From Thozetella sp. PMI_491 (Eukaryota; Ascomycota; Sordariomycetes; Chaetosphaeriales; Chaetosphaeriaceae): DNA of 64,000 nt. The notes below the pieces were generated by a model. The model saw only the letters and a program-made list of their open reading frames with translations. It was not told the origin of the DNA and ran no database searches. The stretch's first letter is position 1; each line of letters starts with the position of its first letter. The position numbers and the translations under genes were made by a program. The stretch spans positions 1,314,513-1,378,512 of the forward strand of contig MU270024.1 of the NCBI GenBank assembly GCA_021432635.1, given 5' to 3'. Shown piece by piece: positions 23,225 through 33,222 of the stretch.

Positions 23225-23528
23225 ATGCGGCTCGGTGTGGGCCCGCAGTACGGCATCGCAAGCCACCACCTGAGCAATCGGTCACGCAGGACGACATGAT
23301 TGCCAAGCTGAAGGTAGTGCAGGCGCTCGCCAACCATATCTGGCTGGGCAAGCCCTAAGGTATAGATCGCTGCTGTGACAGGGGCTGAAGGGAGTAAGTG
23401 TATAAAATAGGCGAAGAAAAACCATCTGTATTATAGAAAAGAGGAGGAAGATAAAACAAAAAAAAAATTCGGCTTGAGAATTCTCCCTCCTTCAATTGTG
23501 GTAAAATTCCTGCGGCAATTACTTTCTG
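23225..23528 (+). pseudogene. partial duplicate of the MetE-like gene 3' end
   Basis: This stretch aligns with 20335-20631: the last ~45 codons of the MetE-like gene, its stop codon (TGA there, TAA here) and roughly 165 bp of 3' flank. Shared words include AAGCCACCACCTG-type, GACGACATGATTGCCAAGCT and CTGAGAATTC-like segments. By hand I count about three transitions per transversion, with one base lost inside the coding part (CAACTCG versus CAATCG), which shifts the frame. The catalytic Cys context PQCGFAS has become PQYGIAS. It carries no 5' part of the gene, so it cannot be functional. Confidence 0.85.
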
Positions 23529-23672
23529 GCTTTTCGGTAACATTGGTAAGGTTGTCGGCCAACCTACTGTAGCGCACCCTCACTGCCTGATTTTAGGTCT
23601 ACGTGCTGTAATCCAAGGGAATCTGTCACTATACGGTAAGCCTTGGTATCTAGAGTACATGATTCGCTAATA

Positions 23673-23789
23673 TCAGAATCTTGGTTCTCTAGAGCCTCCG
23701 CCTTTGACGTTGATATCGGCGCCTTTCTGTAGTAATAGTTCGACAATCTCTTCCTGGCCTCTCAAAGAGGCACGTCGACAGCAGGGATC
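23673..23789 (-). pseudogene. ankyrin-repeat gene relic
   Basis: On the minus strand one frame reads RASLRGQEEIVELLLQKGAD followed by INVKGGGS before a TGA. This matches the ankyrin consensus (AAxxGHEEIVELLLEKGADVN). One repeat remains, with no start codon, and the upstream frame is broken by stops. Confidence 0.5.
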
Positions 23790-24282
23790 GTGTCGCGAGC
23801 CGCGGAAATAGGCTTGGGCCGAGCCTGCACAGCTGCATCATCACCATTGCCTATAACATCACAACATTGCGTACCCTGTGGGAGGTTGCTGTTGCTCAAT
23901 TACTGGAATGAGATATCGAGCGAGGCCGGGACTGTCTTTGGGGATACTACATCGACCATCTCCGTACCTGTTCCATCTATGACGCCTTTGGGCACTTGCG
24001 CTAACGCATGAGGCGGTGTTCACGGGACTTGGCGGGTCCTGCTCTTGTCTTTGCGCTCAAGGTGGTTCTAGCAGGCCTTCTAGGATTGTCTGGATACGCA
24101 GAGGTGTTCGCAATTTGCCATGGCCTTTACTGTCTGCGATTGGGTCATTGTACACTGGCCTGGACTGACTCTCGTGAGCGACTCCGCTGCACCATTTGTG
24201 TGACACAATATCTTCTTAGTTTAAGGTTATATTAGATCTAGAAAGAAAACTAAAATAAAATAACCAAGGTAAAGCTACCTAA

Positions 24283-24304
24283 CCCCCCCCCCCCCCCCCC
24301 CCCC
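24283..24304. repeat. C22 homopolymer tract
   Basis: There are twenty-two consecutive C residues on the plus strand in otherwise AT-rich DNA, 285 bp beyond the protease stop codon. The exact length is likely polymorphic or subject to sequencing error. Confidence 0.85.
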
Positions 24305-24589
24305 GAACCGCCGTAGACAGGGATAAAGAGGCGATGTCTTCGTTCAGCCGCCCACGCAATTGTCTCAACCGTCCGCACGATAATACTTTCCAGACTATGT
24401 CGGACAGTTCGACAAAGAAACCCATGTCGAATACCCACAGACAGACAGCTTATGGGAGAGCGCTGAAAGAGGTACGGGCACCCGCCGCTTCTCAAAGGTT
24501 AAGTCCCCCGCCTCAACCCGCCACGATCCTGAAGAGCAGTGAGGAAACAATCACGAATGATAAGCACTCGGAGGAGTACCATCACCCCT

Positions 24590-25378
24590 TCAGGATATAT
24601 TTAACCGAATCCAATCCGAAACAGCGTGTATATCCGAGTAAACATTCGGCCTAGGGACAGCCGTACACCCATTCTCACCATAGCTAGAAATTCCAACTAG
24701 GCTCTGACTCTCTGAGTCTACCAACGGCCCACCGCTATCGCCATTGCATGCCGAGATGTGCTGGTCCTGGTCTGAAGAAGGTGCTCCACATATCATTTGT
24801 GGTGTGATTACATTTTTATCTGACCATGCATTGTCACATTCGGCGTGGGGAACTAACCGCTCAGTTGCACTTTGAAGTACAACTGGCAGTTTAGTACTTG
24901 AAGAGTTTGTCTTGCCCCATCCAGCGAAGTGAAGGATCTTGTTATCGAACGAGGAGCTCGGAATATTTGACAGTTTGGCGATTTGTGAAGGCCCAATTGA
25001 TAGATCAAATGGGTTGACAGTAAGTATACAGTAATTGTAGTCGATAGTGTTTGTGTTCCAGTTAGGATGTTTCGTAATCTTTGTGATTGTGGCATATTTG
25101 CCACCTTTAACGTGGCTATTTGATCCGTACCGGATTTTCAATGAGCTGGTTGACGAGCCATCGCAGCAATGGGCTGCGGTAAGTACGGTTTTCTCCCCAA
25201 TAATCACTCCGCCGCAGATGTGGGAGTCTCCAAAAATACTTGAGGAGGCAAGGCTGACTATAAATGGGAAATGAGAAAGGGAGGTATTAGAACCATGAAT
25301 AATTCCTTGACAGGATGAACAGAAATAAAGTAATATGTATATCAAAGCCGCAAGTGAGCTTCTCATATTCGTCAGCAT
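24590..25378 (-). CDS. S1-family (chymotrypsin-like) secreted protein with Asp-to-Asn in the triad, 262 aa
   Basis: Single exon, ATG at 25378. A signal peptide (SLAALIYILLYFCSSCQG) runs directly into IIHG, the place of the usual IVGG. There is no Arg/Lys activation site, so signal peptidase may itself create the new N-terminus. His70 is in TAAHC, Ser215 in CNGDSGGP. The position of the catalytic Asp is Asn115: the family reads DYDFAxL and this protein reads DYNYCIL (codon AAT, 25034-25036). The specificity-pocket residue six before Ser215 is Ser209, as in chymotrypsin. Such a change normally cuts activity strongly in this family, so it may be a near-inactive protease or a binding protein. Acts outside the cell. 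Confidence 0.9.
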   Translation of the reverse strand: MLTNMRSSLAALIYILLYFCSSCQGIIHGSNTSLSHFPFIVSLASSSIFGDSHICGGVIIGEKTVLTAAHCCDGSSTSSLKIRYGSNSHVKGGKYATITKITKHPNWNTNTIDYNYCILTVNPFDLSIGPSQIAKLSNIPSSSFDNKILHFAGWGKTNSSSTKLPVVLQSATERLVPHAECDNAWSDKNVITPQMICGAPSSDQDQHISACNGDSGGPLVDSESQSLVGISSYGENGCTAVPRPNVYSDIHAVSDWIRLNIS

Positions 25379-27873
25379 CGCAATAACTGAATCTTTGGGC
25401 TTTGTTCTGGTCTAATAGGCTGTGTGGAATTGAATCCGCCTCGTTGAAAGGAGGACATTGAACGGAGCGATGCGGGCATTTTATAGTATTTTCTATGTAA
25501 ACTTGTCAGAAAAGACTATTGGCAACTCATAATTTGCATCAATGTCTGAGATATATATGCTCACAAAGAAAGGGTGTCTCGGTCATATTACGGTCAAGCA
25601 GCCTCCCGTCCTATTCGCCGGCTGTATCGATAAGCTATCGGTGTACAAACCAAATTATGACTCTCTACTCCGTATTCTTTGTCTTAAACCTTGTATCATA
25701 TTTTGAGATCTCAACTTCCGTTTAATACACATGAAGCACGCCTTCATCGTGGTTTCAATGGCGGGATATTGTTTGAGTGTCGCATAAGGTGAGCAAAAGC
25801 CGGTCCTCATAGCCGATGATCGAACCAAGAAAATTTGCCTGCAAGTGAGCCAATGCCAGTGCTGCATCTCTGACTGCCACTGGTTGTCGGGTAACTAGCC
25901 CAGCAGCCGAGCTTACCCTTAGACTTCAAGCCTTTGATGTCTAATAAAGCAGTGGGATAACCAATAATAACCCTATAAATAACAGCAGCAAAGTAGTTTC
26001 CCGAGAGATGGTAGTTCGACTACAGACCAGTATCGGTAACACTGTTTCAGCTGAAGTACCTTCTATTTTTCTATAAAGACAATCACAGACCATTACCAGT
26101 GTCTCCAGATTGCCAAAGGGCGTCTAATCTCCCTACTCATGCAGGACCGACGAGGGTATACTTGACGACCCAAAGTTTCAAATACGCTCTTGTCTTTAAT
26201 TTGAACACGAGCTTTGAGAATTCGACCCTTTCAGCAGGGACAACAGGACCGAGTGGAGAGACTAGTAAAACCTGGACCTCTACATTGTATTCACAGGGGC
26301 GAAAGCGCTAGGTCGAGACACTTCTCCGCAGCAATACCAAAGCCAAACCACTTTTGCCATACTAGTGAGGCGCTTAAAGCGAAGTAAGACGCTTGGTCTT
26401 CAGCAGGCCGCGCAATAATACTTCTTTGTTCCCGCCTACGATCGGACAGGAGGGGACAATACCATCGCAACCGTAGTAAATTGATGCTCAACTACAATAT
26501 ATGAAAGAGAAGGTTTAAGACAAGTTCTCATAGTTGTATAGAGCATAGTCTCAAGGGATTGAAAGGAGACCGCCGCTTATGGCAGGTCTCCTGACAATCT
26601 TCTTCCTCAGCGGCCCGGAGCTTACGGAGGGGTGGCTATCGTCGCCAGATCACCGCCTTCTATTATTCATAGTTATAGTAGGCGTACGAAGCTCCTGGAG
26701 CCTGCAGAGGGCCATCAAAAGTAACTTACGCTACAGGGCCTCTCGATTAGTATTATTTCTCTCGCGCGACGCGATCCGAGGCTAGATGGCCTTCGGTCAG
26801 GTCAGCTTTTTCGCTGCAAAGGTCGCGCGAGAGAAATATACCATGGAGCATAGCAGTGGGCAGCATATTTTATCTCACCGAATACCGAATACGTAGGTGA
26901 CAGCAACACAGCTGGTTCAGATGACTCCGGGCGGCACCTGGTAGCAACTGACAGAACTTGAGGCACCAAGGCGAACCCTGCGTTTGCTGGTAATTTATCA
27001 ATGCACCTTGTCGCCTACTTTGCGCGCTAGGTATAGTGATTTGTGCGGTTCAAGGAAATATAAGTATAGCTACGCAAATGCTTGGCACAGAATAGTACTA
27101 ATTTGACGAATGGTTCCCGTGGGGTCAAACCACGAGTGAGCTCCACTAACCTTGAAAGTGCCCCAAGCAGCTCTGCTTCCTGGTTTTGGTACTAGAAAGA
27201 CTGGACTAAAAAAATGTGCTCTTGAATTTACCGATTTTACCTCACCACGTCGCTCACGAAATCTCGGACCACTTTCCAGATCTCACCGCACATTGGGTTT
27301 TATACACAACTCCGGGCCTTAAACCTCTTATGTGAATCCTTGCTACCCTTCAAGCTGAAGGCATATGGGAGGAGGCCTCTGTTAAATGTCGCTGCCTGCG
27401 ATAGCCATTCTGTCGCTTCTTCAATCGCTGTGAAATGGCGATCCAGAGCCCCGCTTTTATTATTTTCTAGTGTAGAAAATAACGAATTTATTTCCGAACA
27501 AAAATATTCTTATTTCCGGAGCATAGACTCTCTCGGATTGCTTACTTTGGTCACTCACATCTTGCACAGAACCAACACGCTCGGCTCAGGTGTGATAACC
27601 AACAGGATGCAAAGCAGCCCATGCAAAGGAAAGGGACTAATTAGAAAGGAAATTATAGCCCTGGTTCAAGGGAGACTGGGCGTGCAACGGCTGGGCAGAT
27701 TGAGTGGGTTGGGCTTCTTCTTTAGGTGTGGCTGTAGCAGGTTTCCTGAAGCAAAAGGTGGCGGGGTAGCTACCGAAGACAGTATCGAAGAGACGGTCTC
27801 GCTCGGTCCATGCTGTATGCTGCTGTATGTATTAGGGACTTTGGCTCCTAATACTGTATCACTCCGCTAGGAC
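25379..27873. other. gene-poor, AT-richer stretch, about 2.5 kb
   Basis: No coding sequence can be supported. The clearest structure is a 17-bp perfect inverted repeat at 26754-26838. A 176-codon frame at 27340-27870 has no motif and is probably chance. Confidence 0.5.
26754..26838. repeat. 17-bp perfect inverted repeat with 51-nt spacer
   Basis: The arm TATTTCTCTCGCGCGAC (26754-26770) is exactly complementary to 26822-26838. The match does not extend beyond the arms. The ends of a small decayed element or a hairpin are possible. No target-site duplication was seen. Confidence 0.75.
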
Positions 27874-28211
27874 TCAAGTCCAGTTGAGATGAAGCGCCCG
27901 GTCAATCTTAGGCTGAACCCAGACCGATGCCATACTAGTCTCGTCCTGCGTCACCTTGTGGTTGCCCCATTCGAACCTACGTCGTGTGCTTTTACGTCGT
28001 GTGCTTTGGCGCAGACCGAGGCGATAAGAGGCACACAGGCGTTCCAGTAGATGGTACGGCTAGGCCAGCAGGCTTGACGAGACTCTTTGCCGTCGAGCAG
28101 TGTATAGGGAAAATCTTCCTCTACAATGCGGCGGGGAAGACAAAACATCCAAATGAGACGTCTGATCTCGGTGGAGAAATAGTTGAATCGAGGGAATGAG
28201 TCGTGAGCCAT
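27874..28211 (-). pseudogene. 2EXR-domain gene relic, frameshifted
   Basis: From ATG at 28211 the frame reads FPRFNYFSTEIRRLIWMFCL then PRRIVEEDFP, the start of the fungal 2EXR domain (FPxFxxLPxEIRxxIWxxCLPxR). It continues to VCAKAHDVKAHDV, where a 15-bp unit is duplicated in tandem at about 27976-28005. Just after that the frame breaks. One frame over, EWGNHKVTQDETSMASVWVQ continues a typical 2EXR sequence to TGA at 27874. Only about 110 codons remain, versus 250-400 in intact relatives. Confidence 0.6.
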
Positions 28212-28958
28212 GCTGCCTAGCGTACGACCAGGCGAGATGCTGACGAGAATGGGTGTCTAGTTGGGATTCGGAAGTGGGAAAGGAATTGTTTCGCAAGTTC
28301 CGATAGTGTGAGAATAGCTCATGTGTCACACAGAGACCGCCAAAGAGACCACATAGCACGTAGAAAGAGATTTTTGAGTATGTAGGGAGCATTAAAAAGT
28401 GTATTGACCTGATGCTCAATCCTTAGAAGCTCTTTAGGGGCGCCCCTATATATAGTTAGGTGTTTTTGTACGGAGTAGAGAGCAGGCACCCGTGAATAAG
28501 TCAGCCATAACTCTAACCCTAGCCACTGCCAGCTGGCAGCTATCCCATTTCATCTTCACCGCCCAACTACCCAGGCAAGTGGATAGGTCGTCACTAGCCA
28601 GCTACCTTACAGTCTTCGAGAAATAAGATTATACATGCATAGAATACTTTGGTGTCAATCCTAGGGTTCTAGAGCGTGAAATCTCGAAGGTCTGCCAGCC
28701 ACCCAGTTCATGGTAGATTTTGAAAACTATGATACAGACGTGACTTTAGTGATGTAAATAAGGGACTGCATTGCGAGTACTAGTATATATAAATAACCGA
28801 AGAAGCTAGGCAGCTGCAAGGTAGTCCCACAAAAGAGTGTTTTTTTCTCTCGGGAACTAATTACTACTTTTATCGCACATTTCAAGTAAGTCCTCTGTAA
28901 ATTCCCATCCCATCTTGTCGACTAGCCTACACATACAAGGCATGATCCCCATAGTCAC
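28212..28958. other. intergenic, about 0.75 kb
   Basis: AT-rich sequence with two short TATATA-type words and a GGGGCGCCCC palindrome near 28437. No gene recognised. It includes the 3' flank of the HET/SH3 gene. Confidence 0.5.
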
Positions 28959-31781
28959 CTAGTAATCCTCATCCAGGCTGCGAACATACGATGCGGGAAA
29001 CAGTCCTGTTGTACCCATATATGCACCCCAAAACCACTCCCCGTTGACATCCTGTATCTCGCAGATCTCGGCGCCTTTTGGGAAAAGCAACTCATCGGCC
29101 TGGTCCTGCGGATACCATGACCACATAGCAATGGCGCGTTGGGATCGGTATATGTCCGGCGGGAACATGGTCGTCCACTGGCTCGTACCGTCCGAGTGCG
29201 GGTGGAGGTAGGCCATCAGCGGGGCACTCTCGCTGACATTCTTCGTCACTAGCCGGTCGACCCATTGAGTGTTGGCGGTTTCAAACTTCCAGCGCCACCT
29301 TTCGAGTTCAAGGCCGGCGAATTCTTTGCCTTCGTAGGGTGTGATGCGCAAACTTCTTCCGCCGACGATGTCATGAGATATAGCGCGTCGCAGCCCCGTC
29401 GAGCTTTCCACAAAGCTGATGAGCTGCATGCGGTGGCCGGCGAGGCAGCGTCGCAGTCCGGCCGATCTATTTTCGTCGCTAATCTCTTTAGCGATGCTGG
29501 ACCCATCATAGCATGCAATGCACATGTCGTAGTTGCCGGGGCCGGCACTCGGATGCCGTATGCTTGTGCACTCTGGGCAGTGGTAGCGCTTTTTTTTCAT
29601 AGGTATCGGACCCAGACAGCGCTCGCACTCGGTGGTTGGCTCCCAAGGATGCAACAATGTAGATGGTTCAGCCATAGTCAACTGCGATGCCTTAGCCTTC
29701 AGCGGGAGGAGCGCATGAGTACAAATGTAACCCTGGTTCACGCAGTTATTGCAATAGCCCCATGCACCGTCATTGCACATGTTGCACTGCCAGTAGCACT
29801 CGTTTGCGGAGGCAAAGCAACGTGCGCAAAAGGCACCCTGCTCGCGGCGGAAGTCTCGGTCATACGTCGACTGCCCACCCGAGATGGGCTCCTCCAGCGG
29901 CACAAACCGAGACGGACTAAGAATATGGGGCCTGGAGAGAGTGGGATCGTTCTCGCGAGCCTGTTCCCACTTTACCCAGGCCCTTTGCCCAAATCCGAAC
30001 CAGTGCAAGCACCCATTTCCGGCTCGATAGCATTTTAAGCAAAGGCTCCATTTTCCGCCGTTGCAAATATCGCAGCTGTAGTGCAGCTCTCGTTCGATCC
30101 CAACGCGAGAGCAGCGGGAGCAGGTGATAGACGGCATCTTCGACGGCGTGGCTGGTGTCGCTTTTTGTGGCTGCGGACCAATGTCGATTGAAGGTGTCGG
30201 CTTCTTGAGGTCCAAAGTAATAGCGGCGCTTGGTGCCTGCACTTTGATATCGACAGAGAAAACCTCGGAGTCGTCAATGCCGGGAACTTTACCTCGCTTG
30301 ATAGAGGCTCGCACCACGAACCCTTCCGATCTGCCTCGGAACATAACTGTTCCTAACCTCGAGGCATCGGGAAGGGTCTCCAACACGTCGTTGGTATCCA
30401 GATGATAGATATTTTGGAGTATGTAGGTTGCCTGCCGATCGTATTCAACAGGATCGAAGATGAAGCAACTCTGGCAGTCGCGGCTAAAGCGGTCGAGGAT
30501 ACACACAACAACAAGATGTACCATCGTGTGGTCTAGCTCTCCCCGGAGACTCAGCGCACACCAGAACCTGGACGTGCCTTGGGTCAGAAACGTGCGCGTC
30601 TGGGTGTCCCATCGGCCCTCGGGGGTGCACCCAATAACGCGAGGGAAGTTTTGGTGAAGGGGAAAATAGATCGCATCCTTGAAGCAGTTGTCGACGGAGT
30701 CGGTCGATGAATTCCTCTCGATGTATACAGACTTGACCCTGGATCGCCGCTGCCGGCGAGATACACGTGCAAGTGGCTGTGCAGCATCCCGGATGTAGAT
30801 GTCGGGCCCCTTCTTCCTCAAGTAGATGCCGCACACCACGCCGTGGCCGACGACGCCGCTGTGTGTGCAGTGGAGAGGGAGGACGGCTCGGGAGTAGCCC
30901 TCGTCTTGGTAAGGCACGTCGACCAATCGCGTGGTAATGTGCAAGCCCTTGTTCGTCATGCGGAACTCGGCACCGTACATATCTTCATCGGCCAAATCTA
31001 TGGCGCCGCAGTCGCGAAACTCGGCAGGTGAGTGCGCCAGAATGCCTCGGTACCGCCCCGATGGAGCGACGCGACTCCATGCGAAGAGGCTCATGTCGTT
31101 GCTGGCTTTCATGATTTCTTCCTGTAGCCGGAAGAATGCGTTAGGGCCCTCACCATACAGCATGGGCATGTTGACCTCGAATATGCCCAGGAGACAGTAA
31201 GCGCCATCTTCGACCCTGGTCGTTTCGCGCCTGGCCGCCCAGGACATTCTCCTCGCCACGGGGACTGTTCCCAGAGCATCCTGGTTGAGCAGCACCGCCT
31301 TGTCGATCCGGGTGATTTCGTGGATCCGATCTTCTAGTTGCCGCTTCGTACCCCTCAGCGTCCAGTCTCTATCATAGAACTCGACATTGCGCGGAGCAAT
31401 CAGCTCTTGCAGCGTCCAGCCTCTCTTGAACCATTTGCACTGTGGCCATTCCAACCGGGAGTCCAGATCTCCCAGGAAGGCATAGCACACCACAGCGTCC
31501 TTGTACCATTGGAACATTGAATTTATAGCCTCGGAGAGCTCGGAGCTGCTGGTCTTATCGATGCAGCACGTGTCCACCCACGCCCACTGGAGACCTCGCT
31601 GCTCCGCCAAGCGGCACGTCCACTCAATCTTAGCGTAGCCCTTTCTGTGCGAGGCGGCACCGCGCTCCATGTCTTGAAACGAAACCTCGTCATCTTCCCA
31701 GGTGTGAGACAGGATCGCATATGGTGGAGACTTCCCAAAGAATTCTTTGAGCTGCAGCGTGGATGTATTGATCAATCTCAT
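28959..31781 (-). CDS. HET-domain protein with three zinc-finger-like modules and a C-terminal SH3 domain, 940 aa
   Basis: Single exon. The start is ATG 31781, giving the classic N-terminus MRLINTSTLQLKEFF. HET blocks: YAILSHTWEDDEVSF (21-35), WAWVDTCCIDKTSSSELSEA (about 67-86) and KRGWTLQELIAPRNVEFYD (about 121-139), i.e. the HET-E/HET-D-like subtype. From about residue 550 come three Cys-rich, ZZ-like modules: CSRCSRVG...CDIC...CLKC, CARCFASANECYWQCNMC and CERCLGPIP...CPEC...CIAC, the last ending in a His motif. Residues about 882-935 form an SH3 domain: AIAMWSWYPQDQADELLFPK, then WFWGAY and GLFPASYV. The HET part is the death-inducing effector. The zinc modules and SH3 presumably provide ubiquitin- or proline-rich-ligand recognition, replacing the NACHT-WD40 sensor of HET-E. 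Confidence 0.93.
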   Translation of the reverse strand: MRLINTSTLQLKEFFGKSPPYAILSHTWEDDEVSFQDMERGAASHRKGYAKIEWTCRLAEQRGLQWAWVDTCCIDKTSSSELSEAINSMFQWYKDAVVCYAFLGDLDSRLEWPQCKWFKRGWTLQELIAPRNVEFYDRDWTLRGTKRQLEDRIHEITRIDKAVLLNQDALGTVPVARRMSWAARRETTRVEDGAYCLLGIFEVNMPMLYGEGPNAFFRLQEEIMKASNDMSLFAWSRVAPSGRYRGILAHSPAEFRDCGAIDLADEDMYGAEFRMTNKGLHITTRLVDVPYQDEGYSRAVLPLHCTHSGVVGHGVVCGIYLRKKGPDIYIRDAAQPLARVSRRQRRSRVKSVYIERNSSTDSVDNCFKDAIYFPLHQNFPRVIGCTPEGRWDTQTRTFLTQGTSRFWCALSLRGELDHTMVHLVVVCILDRFSRDCQSCFIFDPVEYDRQATYILQNIYHLDTNDVLETLPDASRLGTVMFRGRSEGFVVRASIKRGKVPGIDDSEVFSVDIKVQAPSAAITLDLKKPTPSIDIGPQPQKATPATPSKMPSITCSRCSRVGIERELHYSCDICNGGKWSLCLKCYRAGNGCLHWFGFGQRAWVKWEQARENDPTLSRPHILSPSRFVPLEEPISGGQSTYDRDFRREQGAFCARCFASANECYWQCNMCNDGAWGYCNNCVNQGYICTHALLPLKAKASQLTMAEPSTLLHPWEPTTECERCLGPIPMKKKRYHCPECTSIRHPSAGPGNYDMCIACYDGSSIAKEISDENRSAGLRRCLAGHRMQLISFVESSTGLRRAISHDIVGGRSLRITPYEGKEFAGLELERWRWKFETANTQWVDRLVTKNVSESAPLMAYLHPHSDGTSQWTTMFPPDIYRSQRAIAMWSWYPQDQADELLFPKGAEICEIQDVNGEWFWGAYMGTTGLFPASYVRSLDEDY

Positions 31782-32598
31782 AGCAAGAGCCGATGCGTCT
31801 GCCCATGGCACCCGTGATAGTTGTCCGAGTCGTGGTCGTCTCCCGAAAAGGATTCGCTAATAGCTTTGCAAAGCGCAGAGTATCTTCACAAGGCTGTGTG
31901 TGCGGTTGTCCAGCTGCGCATAGCCCCGCACTTTCTGGCTCAGCTGAAATACCCCGATATATAGGTATCTAAATCGGGTTAGTCTGTGCAACAGTCCTGC
32001 TGTTCGTGGTGGCGGCACCAAAAGGGGTACCACCCGGGTGTCGCCCATGCCACTGATGCTACGAAAACACTATAGAGCAGCCGGGATAATGAAAACTTAG
32101 CTCTCCTAGCACGTTCTTCATCACGAGGGTCGCCAAGAGATTGCCCCAACTACCGCTGGTAGTTGTGACGGATGGTTGACCTGCGTCTTTGTCAAGGTAC
32201 GAGGGAATGTCCAATGTCACAAGATGTGAATCATGTAGAATCACCACTAGTCAGGCGAGGCAGGCAGGTGCGTTACCTAGTTACCCAGGGACTTGTGAAC
32301 ATGCGCCAGTCCATTACATAAAACGGCGTCATTTCCGCGCTTACACAGGTACCTGCAAGCCACAGTAAATCCTACAGGTTCGTTCTAAAAAGAATATAGG
32401 CTTTAACCTATATAAGAAGCTAGAAGTTTTAGGCTCGACTTGTATTGAAGTTTTTCTTTTCTTTTTAGGCTCCTTAGAAGAGGCGCAGGCCCTTTGGATC
32501 GGGCGCCCCCTGAACCCCCCCGAGACCCATAAATCCCTACACCAAGTAGCCCGGCCTTCCTGAAGTTTCCATACTGATGTGCATCCGGATGTGGTTGG
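31782..32598. other. intergenic, about 0.8 kb
   Basis: It includes the HET/SH3 gene promoter and, near 32490-32520, a C-rich stretch (GGGCGCCCCCTGAACCCCCC). No gene recognised. Confidence 0.5.
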
Positions 32599-33222
32599 TC
32601 ACCAGGTGCACGGAACTTCCCCAGACGGCCACCAGATCATGGTAGTCTGGACGAAGCCACAGCTGCCCCAAATTCCCCATACAATGCTGTAACATGTCCT
32701 GTGACCAACATCCTTCCAGATGCGGTGCGCGCGATTGTTGTTTCTGTCAATACAGATGTTCTGCGGGCGACCACAAGAGGTGAAGTCAAAGCATCCATCA
32801 CCACTGGTACGAATCCTTCCACACTGGTTACAGTCGTTGAAGCGACCAGACCAAGTCTCCGTAAACAGAGGGATCGGTGGGTCGCCTGGTTGCTCAATCA
32901 CGGTGAACTGATCTAGCAAGTCGAAGGCAGCGTTCATATCGGGGCAGTCGCCTTGGCTGCAGCTGCCGCTCCTCTTGGTCAAGTTTTGCTGGTCATTCCA
33001 GGCGAGCAGCTCGTCAGCCAACGTGGTGTTGGTAATATCGAAGCCATTTTTCGGGATCTGCAGGACAGGCCACGCGGCGTTGTCTCCGTGCTGTGGTGGC
33101 AGTTGCACCTCCGTTTCAACCGGCGGCGCCGACTCAACGGCTGTTGCAGTGTCGGCAGACAATGGAGTAGCACCGACCCCGAAAGCCGTGGCCATCAGGA
33201 GGACTTGCTTCAAGGAAGCCAT
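32599..33222 (-). CDS. cysteine-rich secreted protein with Kex2-type propeptide, 207 aa
   Basis: Single exon. The Met at 33222 starts a signal peptide (MASLKQVLLMATAFGVGA). An upstream in-frame ATG at 33264 would add 14 residues before the signal and is less likely. Residues about 20-84 form a propeptide ending NLTKR, a Kex2 site. The mature part (85-207, 123 aa) has ten cysteines, which could form five disulfides, and is rich in Trp, Asn, Arg and Gly (DCNQCGRIRTSGDGCFDF, then GEVPCTW at the end). This architecture is that of small secreted effector- or antimicrobial-like proteins. I do not recognise the family and assign no activity. Confidence 0.8.
   Translation of the reverse strand: MASLKQVLLMATAFGVGATPLSADTATAVESAPPVETEVQLPPQHGDNAAWPVLQIPKNGFDITNTTLADELLAWNDQQNLTKRSGSCSQGDCPDMNAAFDLLDQFTVIEQPGDPPIPLFTETWSGRFNDCNQCGRIRTSGDGCFDFTSCGRPQNICIDRNNNRAHRIWKDVGHRTCYSIVWGIWGSCGFVQTTMIWWPSGEVPCTW

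Larger units (their letters stand above)
23121..24589. other. decayed stretch with relics
   Basis: There is no intact gene. The stretch contains the 3' copy of the MetE-like gene (23225-23528), an ankyrin-repeat relic on the minus strand (23673-23789) and a C22 homopolymer (24283-24304). The remaining frames are interrupted. Confidence 0.6.

Noticed and set aside
27340-27870. 176-codon plus-strand frame
   Set aside because: No recognisable motif and its 3' end abuts the 2EXR relic on the other strand; probably chance.
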